64,000 bases of DNA from Virgibacillus_R byunsanensis (GCF_042675965.1 NZ_JBHTKJ010000035.1:92459-156458); one strand, 5' to 3'. Positions 1 to 8,494 are shown, numbered from the stretch's first letter. Numbers and translations: made by a program. Notes: generated by a model not told the origin, from the sequence alone.

Positions 1-381
1 TTCCTGCCACTCCGAATACAGGTGACGAATTGGATCTAGTAATTCAGCATTAACAGCTTTTGCAGCCAGCAATCCAGAGTTCATATCTTTATTTGTGTAG
101 GTTTGGTTAAATGTGACATTAACATAGGAACGTGTCCATTTCCCCTTATCAGTTGGATCGATTTCAGTATTATGGACTATTTTCTCTTTATAATTGTTCG
201 TAAGATGATCAACCATTCCCTTTACCAACGCTTCTTTAGAAGGATAATGATAGAGCAAACCACCTTTGCTAATACCCGCTTGTTTAGCTACAGCATCCAG
301 TGTTAAATTAAAAATGCCCTGTTCGCTGACAATATTCGAGGCAGCATCAAGGATTTCCTGCTTTCTTGAATTTCGACCCAT
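1..381 (-). CDS. TetR/AcrR family transcriptional regulator, C-terminus beyond window edge
   Basis: The reading frame opens at an ATG at 381 (minus strand) preceded by an AAGGGG ribosome site and stays open for 127 codons to the first base of the window, so the 3' end is outside. The N-terminus begins MGRNSRKQEIL and has the TetR helix-turn-helix: LTLDAVAKQAGISKGGLLYHYPSKEALV at about residues 27-54, with the usual GGLLYHY recognition helix. TetR proteins are dimeric repressors; the ligand pocket lies in the C-terminal half, which is only partly present. No target gene can be named because the downstream neighbour is not in view. The IS21 element lies about 340 bp upstream of its start. Confidence 0.85.
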   Translation of the reverse strand, partial: MGRNSRKQEILDAASNIVSEQGIFNLTLDAVAKQAGISKGGLLYHYPSKEALVKGMVDHLTNNYKEKIVHNTEIDPTDKGKWTRSYVNVTFNQTYTNKDMNSGLLAAKAVNAELLDPIRHLYSEWQE

Positions 382-544
382 TTCAATCCCCTTTTCTAGT
401 AATGGAGGTACATGCAATATTACTATACTACCCGGACGGTTTTTTTGCAAATCCTAAAATAGTTAATTAAATCCGTATTTCATTGGCGGCATTATACTAT
501 TTTAACTTGGTTTATCGTTTCAATTAACTTAAAAATATGCAAAT

Positions 545-655
545 ACTGATAAATTTCATATTTCGCTGATAAAGTAGCCAAAAGTGCTGATAAATTCCTA
601 AAAGTGCTGATAAAACATCCATAAGTGCTGATAAATCTTCAAATTCGCTGATAAA
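545..655. repeat. Six-copy phased short repeat (core GCTGATAAA)
   Basis: The 9-mer GCTGATAAA (first copy ACTGATAAA) starts at 545, 565, 586, 606, 627 and 647. The spacing is 20, 21, 21, 20 and 21 bp, close to two helical turns. The bases between copies are partly conserved (AAAGT or AATTC before the core). The array lies between the TetR promoter region and the IS21 left end, in sequence with no gene. Confidence 0.75.
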
Positions 656-881
656 TTATATCCGTGCCCTATTCATAGTTCTGATTTACCGCCAAATCAG
701 AAAATCAACCACGTTCAAGTTAGATGATTACGGCCACTGAAATGTACCACTTGTGACATACTTTTTACCACTGAATGACAAAGAATGTACCAGTAAATGC
801 CATGCGTTTACCACCTAATACCTTTGTATAATTAATGAGCACACCTATGGGTGTGACATTATTATATGGAGGTATTTTTTT

Positions 882-1628
882 ATGATCCATTATCAAAAGA
901 TATTGGAATTAAACGATGAGGGAATCAGTCTCAGAGGCATTGCCGCAAGTACCGGTAACTCTCGTCAAAAAGTAACAGAGATCATCAGCTTGGCTGAAAA
1001 GAAAGGATTAGTGTTTCCGTTAGACGAAGAAATGACGGATCAATGGATCGAGGAGTTTCTCTTTCCAGAGAAAACTATGGAGGGTTCTGGACGACAACCA
1101 TTGAAACTTGATTATATTCATGAAGAGTTGGCGAAGCCTAACGTGACGCTTTCCCTTCTCCACCATGAATACGAAGCTGAGTGTCGTGCGAATCAAAAGA
1201 TTCCTTACTCGTATCGCAGTTTTCTGCGACATTACAGTAAATATGCCGATAAGTATAAAGCCACTTTACGTATCCGTAGAAAACCAGGCGAAATCATGGA
1301 GGTTGATTGGGCAGGATCCACATCCTTCATCATTGATAGAGATACTGGCGAGAAGGTAAAAGCGTATGTTTTCGTTGCGACACTGCCTTGTAGTCAATTT
1401 TCGTATGCAGAAGCCACGTTATCGATGGATTTACACTCATGGATAACCGCACATAACCATGCGTATAAGTATTTTGGTGGTACCACACAAATTATTGTGC
1501 CAGATAACCTTAAAGCGAGCGTCACGAAACATACTACACGTGAGTTAGTGTTAAACCCAACTTATAGGGAAATGGCAGATTACTATAATACTGTAGTCAT
1601 GCCTGCACGGGTGCGCACACCAAAAGAT
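882..1628 (+). pseudogene. istA: istA transposase, 5' part (interrupted)
   Basis: IstA is the DDE transposase of IS21 elements. The ATG at 882 follows a GGAGG site. The N-terminal helix-turn-helix (about residues 12-42, with SLRGIAASTGNSRQKV) binds element ends. Two catalytic aspartates are visible: D142 in MEVDWAG and D208 in VPDN. The frame leaves IstA homology after RTPKD (codon 249, GAT at 1626-1628), where the RIT terminal repeat begins, and runs on as nonsense to a stop at 1673. The missing C-terminal part, with the catalytic glutamate, resumes at about 5154. Five codons separate the break from that glutamate, so the active site is split. Confidence 0.93.
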
Positions 1629-1654
1629 TATTCCGAAGTTTTTATTATCCCGAA
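1626..1654 (+). repeat. RIT left terminal inverted repeat
   Basis: 29 bp, starting GATTATTCCGAAG and ending ATCCCGAA. It matches the reverse complement of 5100-5128 with one mismatch. A further TTCGGGATAA motif lies inside at about 1698-1707. Confidence 0.88.
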
Positions 1655-1728
1655 TTACGGCTGCTATTGTTGATAATAACAGCCACAAATTCTATTATCT
1701 TCGGGATAACTATAGACAGACGGTCATG

Positions 1729-2769
1729 CTATTTCAAACCACAAAGTTTTAATATCATATCCTCATTACCTTCCCAAACTGGGATCTCACTAGTTGAGTT
1801 GCTATCCAGTTTGGCTGCTTTTTCAAGGGCATCCCTTATCATGGTAGTGTCGGCCGAGGCATAGATGCTCGTTGTTGTAGAACTTTCATGTCCAAGGAAA
1901 TCTTTTATATAAGAAAGCGGGATACCTGATTGATATAAATGCATCGCCCGGCTATGTCTAAATAAATGTGCATGTACCTTTTTAGGGACTTCTGGACAGG
2001 TAGTCCTTGCTTGTTCGGCATATTTTTTTATGAATACAGAGGCATTATCGGGGGACATTGCTCCCTTTTTCCCTTTAATTACAGTATAAAACAGATAGTC
2101 ATCGGTGTTTTCTAAACCTGTTGAATGAAATATTTTTAGATATTCTTTTAAATGAAGAATAGTTTTCTCCATTAAAGGAACTGCCCTAACCTTATTTCCC
2201 TTGCCAGTAAGATAGATGCATGGGATATCCAGATCGAGAGAAATATCCCGAAGCCTTAGATTAAGGATTTCCTGTATACGTCCACCAGTATCATACATGA
2301 CTATCATAAAGAAACGGTTCCGCAGACCGAGTTTGTCTTTTACATTAGGCTGTGTCAGAATTGTTTTCAACACTTTCTGCGACATATATGATACTCCCTT
2401 TTTCATCTCCCGAAGAGCTGTTATGTCCTGAATATCCATGTATATTGCTGTAAGCGAGGGTTCTTCAATTGTACAATAATGCAGAAAAGATTTTAGTGCA
2501 GCTAGCCGTTGATTTCTGGTAGAAATGCTACAGTTTCTCGATGATTGAAGCCATTCTAGGAATTCGTACACCAAACCATGATTAATCATTTCGAAAGTAA
2601 TCTTAGTAAAAGGAATCTTCTTTTGATCCGACAGAAAAAGCCGTAAGAGATTTATAGTATCCCGATATGCTTTGATTGTGTTAAGGCTATAACATTTATT
2701 TCTTGGCAAATACACCGTCAGGAAGCTGCGGACATATTTAAAAAAGGTACCTTCTATCGACTTATTCAT
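1729..2769 (-). CDS. Tyrosine recombinase, third gene of RIT element
   Basis: 346 aa protein of the phage integrase/XerC-XerD family. The N-terminal SAM-like core-binding domain covers about residues 10-110. The catalytic domain shows the family residues: R in DTGGRIQE, H-x-x-R-H as HLFRH, LGHESS, and the tyrosine in SIYASAD near residue 310. It starts at 2769, overlapping the end of the preceding recombinase gene by 8 bp, which implies translational coupling. The gene ends about 75 bp inside the left terminal repeat. The exact job of each of the three RIT recombinases is not established; this one may act with the others as a heteromeric complex. Confidence 0.9.
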   Translation of the reverse strand: MNKSIEGTFFKYVRSFLTVYLPRNKCYSLNTIKAYRDTINLLRLFLSDQKKIPFTKITFEMINHGLVYEFLEWLQSSRNCSISTRNQRLAALKSFLHYCTIEEPSLTAIYMDIQDITALREMKKGVSYMSQKVLKTILTQPNVKDKLGLRNRFFMIVMYDTGGRIQEILNLRLRDISLDLDIPCIYLTGKGNKVRAVPLMEKTILHLKEYLKIFHSTGLENTDDYLFYTVIKGKKGAMSPDNASVFIKKYAEQARTTCPEVPKKVHAHLFRHSRAMHLYQSGIPLSYIKDFLGHESSTTTSIYASADTTMIRDALEKAAKLDSNSTSEIPVWEGNEDMILKLCGLK

Positions 2770-3730
2770 AATCCACCTCCGGAAGGAGGTTTTCAGATAT
2801 TCCCCTGGACTTATCGCGGAACACAGGGAAGAACTCTGGAACCAGATGCAGGTAATAATCTGTATCTATCTGATTTTCGTGACCTAGATACATGCTTAGA
2901 TATGGAAGATATGCATTGATATCCTTCCCTCCCTTCACCCACTGGTTCAGCCGGTTAACGGCAAAAGTATGGCGGAAATCATGAACTCTTGGAGGATTTC
3001 CTGTGCATGTCTTCGCTACGGTAAGGTTATCCCAGAATAAATGAAACCAGTAGTTTATCAGGCTACGATTATAGAAGTTTCCTTTCTGATTTGGGAAAAA
3101 TGCAATTCTATTAGGATAATGGAATTGGATTCTTTCATCGTACATCTTACATAGATGTAACATATCGTCAGACAAATATATGATTCTATCTTTATGACCT
3201 TTCGATTCCCGGATAAATACAGACCCCAATTTAAAATCCACATCTGACACTTGAAGCATTCGTGCTTCAGACGACCGAAGCCCGCAACTATATAGGAGCC
3301 TAAAAAGTACCGGTATGACTAGATGTCGACCTGGACTAAAAGCGCTCACCTGACAGGCATCTACTGCCTTAAAAAATTTAGACAGTTCCTGACTTGTAAA
3401 TATGTGTGGTACATAACGTATTTGCTTTTTCGGTATATTGGAAGATAAGACATAAGCATCAATTCCGATAGTGTTCATATATTTTGCCAGCTGTCTTATA
3501 GGTGTAATTCTACGCATAAGCCCATTTTGGTGTTCATTTTCTTTTAATGATGCCCAGCTCATGACAATGTCAGAGGTTAATGTATGTTCATTAGGAAAAT
3601 ATTTTATGCAATATTTATCAAACGTGCGTAAGATCCTTCCTGAACTGACATAAGGGTATCCAAGAGACTGCTTCTGTTCAACCAGACCTTCTATATAGAT
3701 CCTGAAATTACTATTATAAGGATACTTCAT
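2762..3730 (-). CDS. Tyrosine recombinase, second gene of RIT element
   Basis: 322 aa, phage integrase family. Catalytic-domain motifs: SCGLRSSEARML (first Arg), SKGHKDR (Lys), HDFRHTFA (His-x-x-Arg-His), YLGHENQ, and DYYLHL near the C-terminus for the nucleophilic Tyr. An insert of about ten residues between HDFRH and LGHE (with QWVKGGKDIN) is longer than in XerC/D. The start ATG overlaps the stop of the 3727-4971 gene by 4 bp, and its end overlaps the next gene by 8 bp, so the three genes form a single coupled transcription unit. Confidence 0.9.
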   Translation of the reverse strand: MKYPYNSNFRIYIEGLVEQKQSLGYPYVSSGRILRTFDKYCIKYFPNEHTLTSDIVMSWASLKENEHQNGLMRRITPIRQLAKYMNTIGIDAYVLSSNIPKKQIRYVPHIFTSQELSKFFKAVDACQVSAFSPGRHLVIPVLFRLLYSCGLRSSEARMLQVSDVDFKLGSVFIRESKGHKDRIIYLSDDMLHLCKMYDERIQFHYPNRIAFFPNQKGNFYNRSLINYWFHLFWDNLTVAKTCTGNPPRVHDFRHTFAVNRLNQWVKGGKDINAYLPYLSMYLGHENQIDTDYYLHLVPEFFPVFRDKSRGISENLLPEVDYE

Positions 3731-4971
3731 AACAGTTCCTCCTTTGTCACTTCAATACCTTGAAATGTGAGAGCACATGCCTTCAAATGTTTTTCATCTG
3801 TTGAAAGATATACCTTGCTGGAGGACATGGAGCCATGTCCCAATGTATTGGATATCACAGGAAGTGATATTTCCTGTGAAAGCATTCTTGCAGCCACAGT
3901 ATGGCGGAAAATATGAAATCCTTTCCGCTGATTTCCTGACTGCCGGATGTCCGCCTTTTTCATGATGCTACAACTGATGGCATAACAGTTGGAACGAGAT
4001 AATTTTGTGTATGGTGCCTGGTATCTCAGAAAAACATAGGGAAGACTGCTTTGAGGTCTTGCATTTAGTATATAGTCAGACAATGCATTACCGATATCTG
4101 TAAGAATAGGTAACATTAAAGGCCTTCCGTTTTTCTGTTGTACGATGGCGATTGTCTTATTCCGCCAGTCAATGCTGGATATTTCTAAATTTGTAATGTC
4201 AATGCTTCTAAGCCCTGTGCGCATTGCCAAAAGCACCATGGCATAGTTACGCTTTCCAATACAGGTGGAACGGTCGATTGACTGAAGTAGACGGTCTTCT
4301 TCTTCCTGTGTAATAGTTGGTACAACAGCGGTTCTTCTCGAACCGCTGCTTGGAACTGCCAGAACTAATTTTTCTTTAGTCGCACTTTCTTTATAGAGAT
4401 ATTTCAAAAAGGACCGAAGTGCAGATAGTACAGTTCGCATACTGGTGCTTTGGTAAGATCTTGCTATATAAGGAATAAAACTTCGAACGTCATCGAGCCG
4501 GAGATCAGATATATTTTTATTGAGTTCTAAATGTACATATTTTAAAAACTGCCTCGAAAGTGTCTCATAACACCTGCGTGTCCCATTACCTTTTCCGGAA
4601 CGGATAAGTTCTTCCACATAATCGGCTTGCAACTGCTTCATTTCGATGGAAAGAGGGCTGTTGGCATCCGCAAAATGGAATTTCCAGCTATAACTGCCTG
4701 TTTTCAGAACTTCAAGAAGAATCAGCACAGAAAGGCGTCTGAGTTTATAACGCCAGTTCTTAATCAGTCCTTTGTCAAGATTATCCTTCGACTCTAATAC
4801 AAAACGATTTGCCAATTCCTCGGAAAAGTATGATTGCCCGTTTGATTCAAAAAAATGAGTCAGTTCATCCCATGCCAATCCATACTGATAGACTGTAGAT
4901 GCACTATGTTGGATTGGTTTTATTGCCCCCTTAGCTTGGGTAATCAATTCTGTCATTAAAATTTCTTTCAT
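3727..4971 (-). CDS. Tyrosine recombinase, first gene of RIT element
   Basis: 414 aa, the longest of the three recombinases, with an ATG at 4971 behind a GGAGG site. It has an extra N-terminal region of about 100 residues before the core-binding domain. Catalytic residues are present: MRTGLRS (Arg), QQKNGR (Lys), HIFRHTVA (His, Arg, His), TLGHGS and KVYLST (Tyr). It is the promoter-proximal gene of the RIT operon. The upstream 150 bp contain the right terminal repeats, which probably also hold its promoter; that is inference. Confidence 0.9.
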   Translation of the reverse strand: MKEILMTELITQAKGAIKPIQHSASTVYQYGLAWDELTHFFESNGQSYFSEELANRFVLESKDNLDKGLIKNWRYKLRRLSVLILLEVLKTGSYSWKFHFADANSPLSIEMKQLQADYVEELIRSGKGNGTRRCYETLSRQFLKYVHLELNKNISDLRLDDVRSFIPYIARSYQSTSMRTVLSALRSFLKYLYKESATKEKLVLAVPSSGSRRTAVVPTITQEEEDRLLQSIDRSTCIGKRNYAMVLLAMRTGLRSIDITNLEISSIDWRNKTIAIVQQKNGRPLMLPILTDIGNALSDYILNARPQSSLPYVFLRYQAPYTKLSRSNCYAISCSIMKKADIRQSGNQRKGFHIFRHTVAARMLSQEISLPVISNTLGHGSMSSSKVYLSTDEKHLKACALTFQGIEVTKEELL

Positions 4972-5043
4972 CTTTTCGCCTCCATAATTATATTTGGGAA
5001 CATCCCGATTTAATTATGAAGTGGGTGGAAAAAATGAACAACA

Positions 5044-5110
5044 ATTATCCCGAACATTTAACTCCCTTAACGTGATAAATAAGGAAAAGCAGTTAAATGT
5101 TCGGAATAAT
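5044..5110. repeat. Subterminal inverted repeat of RIT right end
   Basis: A 20-bp arm at 5044-5063 (ATTATCCCGAACATTTAACT) pairs with 5091-5110 with one mismatch. The right arm overlaps the terminal repeat at 5100-5128. The shared ATTATCCCGAA core recurs at the left end, so it may be a recombinase-binding motif. Confidence 0.75.
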
Positions 5111-5128
5111 AAAAACTTCGGAATAATC
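5100..5128 (-). repeat. RIT right terminal inverted repeat
   Basis: Reverse complement of the 1626-1654 repeat with one mismatch (ATTATTCCGAA in place of ATTATCCCGAA). Confidence 0.88.
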
Positions 5129-5159
5129 CTTGTTATCAAGAATTCAGGATAACAAGGAT
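5126..5159. repeat. Perfect 12-bp palindrome at RIT right junction
   Basis: ATCCTTGTTATC (5126-5137) and its exact reverse complement (5148-5159) surround a 10-nt centre. The right arm runs into the istA codons for KDKA. It has no counterpart at the left junction, so the two element ends are asymmetric. Confidence 0.8.
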
Positions 5160-5963
5160 AAAGCCAGTGTAGAAGGTTCAGTTAATGTCATCTCTACATG
5201 GATCATTGCAGCCTTAAGAAATACACATTGTTTCAGTATCGATGAATTAAATGAAGAAGTTTGGAAGAAGTTAGCTGAATTTAATGAACGTCCCTTTACT
5301 CGTAAAAAAGGGTGTCGTCTGTCGGCATTTGAGGAAGAGGAGAAATTCGCACTTTCCCCTCTACCATCAACGCCTTACAAAATGTCTGAATGGAAAACAG
5401 CGAAAGTACGTCCTGACTATCACATCTCTGTCGATAGTATGTTTTATTCTTTGCCATATGAGTATATCAACCGAGGGGTAGATGTGAAACTTTCAGACGA
5501 CCTAGTTGAAGTTTATTTCAATCATATGCGGGTAGCTTCCCATAAACGATTATATGGGAAATTCGGCCAATTATCTACTATTCGTGATCATATGCCTGAT
5601 AATCATAAGTTATTTGTGGACCAAACACCAGAAGCTGCATTTGAATGGGCTGAAAGTATGGGAGCTTCCACATTGACTGTCGTTAAATATATTCTAGATA
5701 CTTCTCAAACTGAAAAACTAGCGTTACAGTCAATATTTTCTTTAAAAAAGTCTGAGCGCCGTTATACCAAATATGAAATTGAACGTGCATGTAAAATGAT
5801 TATTTCTATGACAAAAAGGCCTACGGTTAAGAGTATTCAAACCATCTTAAAGAGCAATAAAAAGAATGATGCCGAGCAAGAAATGAAACGCAAAACAGAA
5901 ACTAGTGAAAATAATTTTGGCTTCACAAGAGGAGCTCATTACTATGGAGGAACAGACAAATGA
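5154..5963 (+). pseudogene. istA: istA transposase, 3' part (interrupted)
   Basis: IstA homology resumes with KDKASVEGSVN, which carries the third catalytic residue (Glu of ASVEG), and continues through the C-terminal domain that binds DNA and contacts IstB. It ends with a TGA at 5961-5963 that overlaps the istB start (ATGA). Joined to the 5' part it would encode about 519 aa, a normal IstA length, so the insertion appears to be the only lesion. A TTG at 5130 allows an open frame but lies inside the RIT/junction sequence and is unlikely to be a real start. Confidence 0.9.
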
Positions 5964-6715
5964 TGAATGATCAAACGCTTTCTAAATTACACGAAATGAA
6001 GTTGAATGGAATGGCGGAATCCTATAAAGAGCAAGCATCAAACAAGGAGTTTCAAAAGATGAATTTCGAAGATCGATTTTCTTTACTCGTTGATTTAGAG
6101 CATTCCCGTCGGAAGAGCAATAAGCTTCAACGCTTGATAAAAACAGCTACTTTTTTAAATTCAAATGCCTGTATTGAAGATATAGAATACCACGAGGACA
6201 GAAGATTAAATAAAGAAATGATTCTAAAATTGGCTAGCTGTAATTATATACAAGACAGTCATAATATCATATTGAAAGGAGCCACTGGCTCAGGTAAATC
6301 ATATATAGCAAGTGCATTCGGAGTAGCTGCTTGTCGTCAATTTTATAAAGTGAAATATATTCGCCTACCGGAACTATTGGATGAATTATCACTCGCAAAA
6401 TTAGCTGCAGACGGAAGCTACCGGAAATCTATTAAAATATACACGAAGGTTGACCTACTCATACTTGATGAATGGTTACTGACAGATTTATCAACCGATG
6501 AAGCAGCAATCATACTGGAAATCACAGAAGCTCGCCACAAGTTAGCTTCTACTATTTTTTGTTCACAAATCGACCCTAGTGGATGGCATATTAAATTAGG
6601 TAATGAAACGATAGCAGAAGCTATTTTAGACCGAATTATCCATGACTCCTATCAAATCCTGATAGATGGAGAAGTCTCCATGCGTGAGCGCCATGGGTTA
6701 AGTGGAGAAATCTGA
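5960..6715 (+). CDS. istB: IS21 helper ATPase IstB
   Basis: 251 aa AAA+ ATPase of the DnaC/IstB family that assembles on target DNA and stimulates IstA. Walker A is GATGSGKS at residues 107-114 and Walker B is LLILDEW at about 166-172. A sensor-type serine (CSQID) follows. The start overlaps the istA stop, with a GGAGG site upstream inside istA. The gene is intact, but its partner is split by the RIT element, so it may be untranslated or serve related IS21 copies in trans. Confidence 0.93.
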   Translation: MMNDQTLSKLHEMKLNGMAESYKEQASNKEFQKMNFEDRFSLLVDLEHSRRKSNKLQRLIKTATFLNSNACIEDIEYHEDRRLNKEMILKLASCNYIQDSHNIILKGATGSGKSYIASAFGVAACRQFYKVKYIRLPELLDELSLAKLAADGSYRKSIKIYTKVDLLILDEWLLTDLSTDEAAIILEITEARHKLASTIFCSQIDPSGWHIKLGNETIAEAILDRIIHDSYQILIDGEVSMRERHGLSGEI

Positions 6716-6716
6716 T

Positions 6717-6929
6717 ATGACAATTATGACGAAAAAAGACCTAAGGGAGTTGGAGGAATACTTCTACTGTGTCGGATACAAGCACTGGTATCCGTTCCCC
6801 AAGGAACTAGAAACGCAGTTGATGGACACCTATGGAAATGAACCCTTTCCTCATGAATGGAATGAACAGGACATTTTTGAGGGTTCTAGAAAAATAATTA
6901 TAAAGTACTTTAAAAACAATTCTAATTAA
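6717..6929 (+). CDS. Small accessory protein of the IS21 element, unknown function
   Basis: 70 aa from an ATG at 6717, two bases past the istB stop, with GTGGAG as a plausible ribosome site. An in-frame ATG at 6702 inside istB would add five residues. The protein is acidic and aromatic-rich (EEYFYCVGYKHWYPF) and shows no domain I recognise. It sits inside the IS ends and ahead of the element's terminator, so it belongs to the element. A role in target choice or regulation is only a guess. Confidence 0.55.
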   Translation: MTIMTKKDLRELEEYFYCVGYKHWYPFPKELETQLMDTYGNEPFPHEWNEQDIFEGSRKIIIKYFKNNSN

Positions 6930-6945
6930 CAACAATGTAAAAGAA

Positions 6946-6984
6946 AAGCCCTACAGTTTATGAAACTAGTAATCTGTAGGGTTT
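6946..6984 (+). terminator. Rho-independent terminator after istB and the small gene
   Basis: Stem AAGCCCTACAG (6946-6956) pairs with CTGTAGGGTTT (6974-6984), followed by a T-rich stretch. It lies just before the right-end repeats. Confidence 0.75.
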
Positions 6985-7182
6985 TATGATGGTTGGTAAA
7001 GGTGTTGGCATTGTGTGGTAAATTCAGTGGCGAACACTGGTAAAAAACATGGCAAGGGTGGTAAAATCACGTGGCCGTAATCAAGTTAGAAATTACATGA
7101 AATTTTCCGTATGAAATTAATTCCTATGCAACATTCTCAAATGGGTCTTTTCGGTAAAGACCTCTTCAATCCTCCCAAACTA

Positions 7183-7320
7183 CTACCGAATACTCACATT
7201 AATACTATGATCTACCACATACCTAAATCGAATCGTTTCCTTCTCATTTGTCGGAACTTCTACTAGGAATTCTATCGTTTTCGTATCTGGGTAGTTTCTG
7301 CAATCTCGCTGAATTTCAAT
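7183..7320 (-). pseudogene. 3' fragment of a DUF4139 gene copy
   Basis: The minus strand encodes TKTIEFLVEVPTNEKET and ends DHSINVSIR, nearly identical to the C-terminus of the intact DUF4139 protein at 25691-26989. Upstream the match continues at DNA level (CTGCAATCTCGCTGAATTTC) but a deletion removes the bases that encode the YRKVD region in the intact copy, and homology stops near 7320. This is therefore a truncated, frameshifted duplicate of the last 45 or so codons. An open frame through it to 7401 is not a real gene. Confidence 0.8.
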
Positions 7321-7544
7321 ACCAGTTACGGTAGAGAAAAAAACTATGATTTGAAAAACAAAATCGAGAAATATTAAGAAATAATGATCCATCCTGCACA
7401 TAAAGCAAGATGGATCTTATTGTTTAATTAGCTGCAATTCATCATTTTTACTAAAAACATGGTGCATATTAAAAGTATTGTTCAATTTTCTAATGACTGA
7501 GATATTTATCTTTCTCTGTGGAACGGCTTTTGGATTTAATTTTT

Positions 7545-7988
7545 CTATCTTTGCTTCATACGTTTAAACTCTACCTTATCACCGGGTTTTAAATTATTGA
7601 AGATTTCTTCACCATCATAATAACGCCAACCAGCAATATAAAAGTCTAATTCAAAATGATTATCGTTTACATATATCGGGTTTACAAACTCATAAGAGTC
7701 AGTTGCTAATCGACCGCCAGTTGCTTGCAACAAATCCATTTCTGTGTAGTCTTTAGGCAATCCTAATTCTTGTAACAGATCATCAAAATCAGGTCTTCTT
7801 CTATCGGAGAGCCAGCATTCGAAAGGCACAGAAAGTCGATTCGATGAATACGTTCTATCCGTATACGGGAAAGCTAAATGTGGTTTATATCCTTTTTCTA
7901 TAGCTTCACTTAGTTTTCTTCTATAACCATTTTCATGAATTAAATTACCTACATGATATCTCTGACGCGTTTTAGTATTTTGCCAATA
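7545..7988 (-). pseudogene. HipA N-terminal/HIRAN-like protein, start lost
   Basis: The frame reads YWQNTKTRQRYHVGNL near 7988, then PFECWLSDRRRPDF, LQATGGRLATDS and FYIAGWRYYDG, ending at 7545. From memory this matches the pattern of HIRAN/HipA-N-like proteins (a hydrophobic-WQNP-R-RYHVG start, then SRRRPDF and TGGRxATD). No usable start exists at the 5' end: a TGA precedes YWQN and the nearest ATG is one frame off, which suggests a single-base change at the start. A GTG at 7829 would give a 94-aa remnant lacking the N-terminal third. Function is unknown; the family assignment is moderate. Confidence 0.5.
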
Positions 7989-8197
7989 TCATAACGATTA
8001 AAGTCCTGATGCAGCCGAAAAAATAACGTAACCCAGAGTAAAATAGATAAACGTAATGAATCATCAAATTCCAGAACCAGCCTAAACATTCACAATTAGA
8101 TCCATTGCATTTCGGTATTTAGGTAAAATCATTTTTCTTGTAACAAGGTTTCTGGAAAATTTCCCTCCCAAGTGGTTTTAAATCATTCTATGATTAT

Positions 8198-8280
8198 TGC
8201 GGACAGAATGAGCCAGCTGTGCGGAGTTTTGAGCCACCACTTGTGGACGATTAAGCCAGTAAGTGCTGAGTCGAGAGCCA
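8198..8280 (+). repeat. Left multi-repeat end of the passenger element
   Basis: Four degenerate repeats beginning at 8198, 8219, about 8240 and about 8262, with TGCGGA or TGTGGA starts and GAGCCA or TAAGCCA ends. They are inverted relative to the right-end set. Confidence 0.65.
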
Positions 8281-8341
8281 ATAGGACTAAAGAATAAACA
8301 GCTATTAGAAACGTAGAAGCCTCCAATAGCTGCTGCTTATC

Positions 8342-8494
8342 TTATTTAAAGCGTTTCCCGTCTAGTTGTTTATCAATGATTTCAAGAGCTGAGCGAACAA
8401 GTTCAACATGGTCCAATTTCTCTTCATCCAGCCAGCCACATGGAGGTAATAGTTTCTCTTTTACTTCCTGCATTATGTCATCAGGTAAATACAT
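8342..8494 (-). CDS. Short protein of unknown function, possibly frameshifted at its start
   Basis: A 50-aa frame from an ATG at 8494 ends with KQLDGKRFK. It contains a PPCGWLDEEKLDHVELV stretch. The upstream region holds a better start, an ATG at 8541 with a GGAG site (MLSEEVEIRIAKYFF), in another frame; the two frames would join across a run of six T at about 8500-8506. The original gene was therefore probably about 65 aa and is now shifted. I do not recognise the family. It lies inside the passenger element. Confidence 0.4.
   Translation of the reverse strand: MYLPDDIMQEVKEKLLPPCGWLDEEKLDHVELVRSALEIIDKQLDGKRFK

Larger units (their letters stand above)
1626..5128 (-). mobile_element. RIT element (recombinases in trio) nested in istA
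   Basis: Three tyrosine recombinase genes in the same direction overlap head to tail (3727-4971, 2762-3730, 1729-2769), the defining layout of RIT elements. The termini carry an inverted repeat of 29 bp with one mismatch: 1626-1654 and 5100-5128, both reading GATTATTCCGAAG inward. The outer GAT also matches the istA codon at the left junction. On the right a further 30 bp containing a palindrome separates this repeat from resumed istA sequence, so the true right boundary could be near 5157. The element is about 3.5 kb and carries no cargo beyond the three recombinases. Confidence 0.88.
725..7083 (+). mobile_element. IS21-family insertion sequence, interrupted by a RIT element
   Basis: Both ends begin TGATTACGGCCAC in inverted orientation (725 onward, and reverse complement ending at 7083), giving the 5'-TG...CA-3' ends of the IS21 family. 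The 7-bp sequence AGTTAGA directly flanks both ends (718-724 and 7084-7090) as a target duplication. Each end carries four spaced copies of TACCAC/GTGGTA about 21-22 bp apart (745, 766, 788, 809; 6993, 7015, 7037, 7058), the multiple terminal repeats typical of this family. Inside lie istA, istB and a small third gene. istA is split by the element at about 1626-5157, so this copy should not make intact transposase. Without the insert the element would be about 2.8 kb. Confidence 0.93.

Noticed and set aside
545..655. Possible CRISPR array from regular repeats
   Set aside because: The conserved core is only 9 bp, the period is about 20 bp and the spacers are similar to each other; no cas genes are near.
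7183..7401. 72-aa minus-strand reading frame
   Set aside because: Only the C-terminal part matches the DUF4139 tail; the start region is random sequence, so it is treated as a pseudogene fragment.
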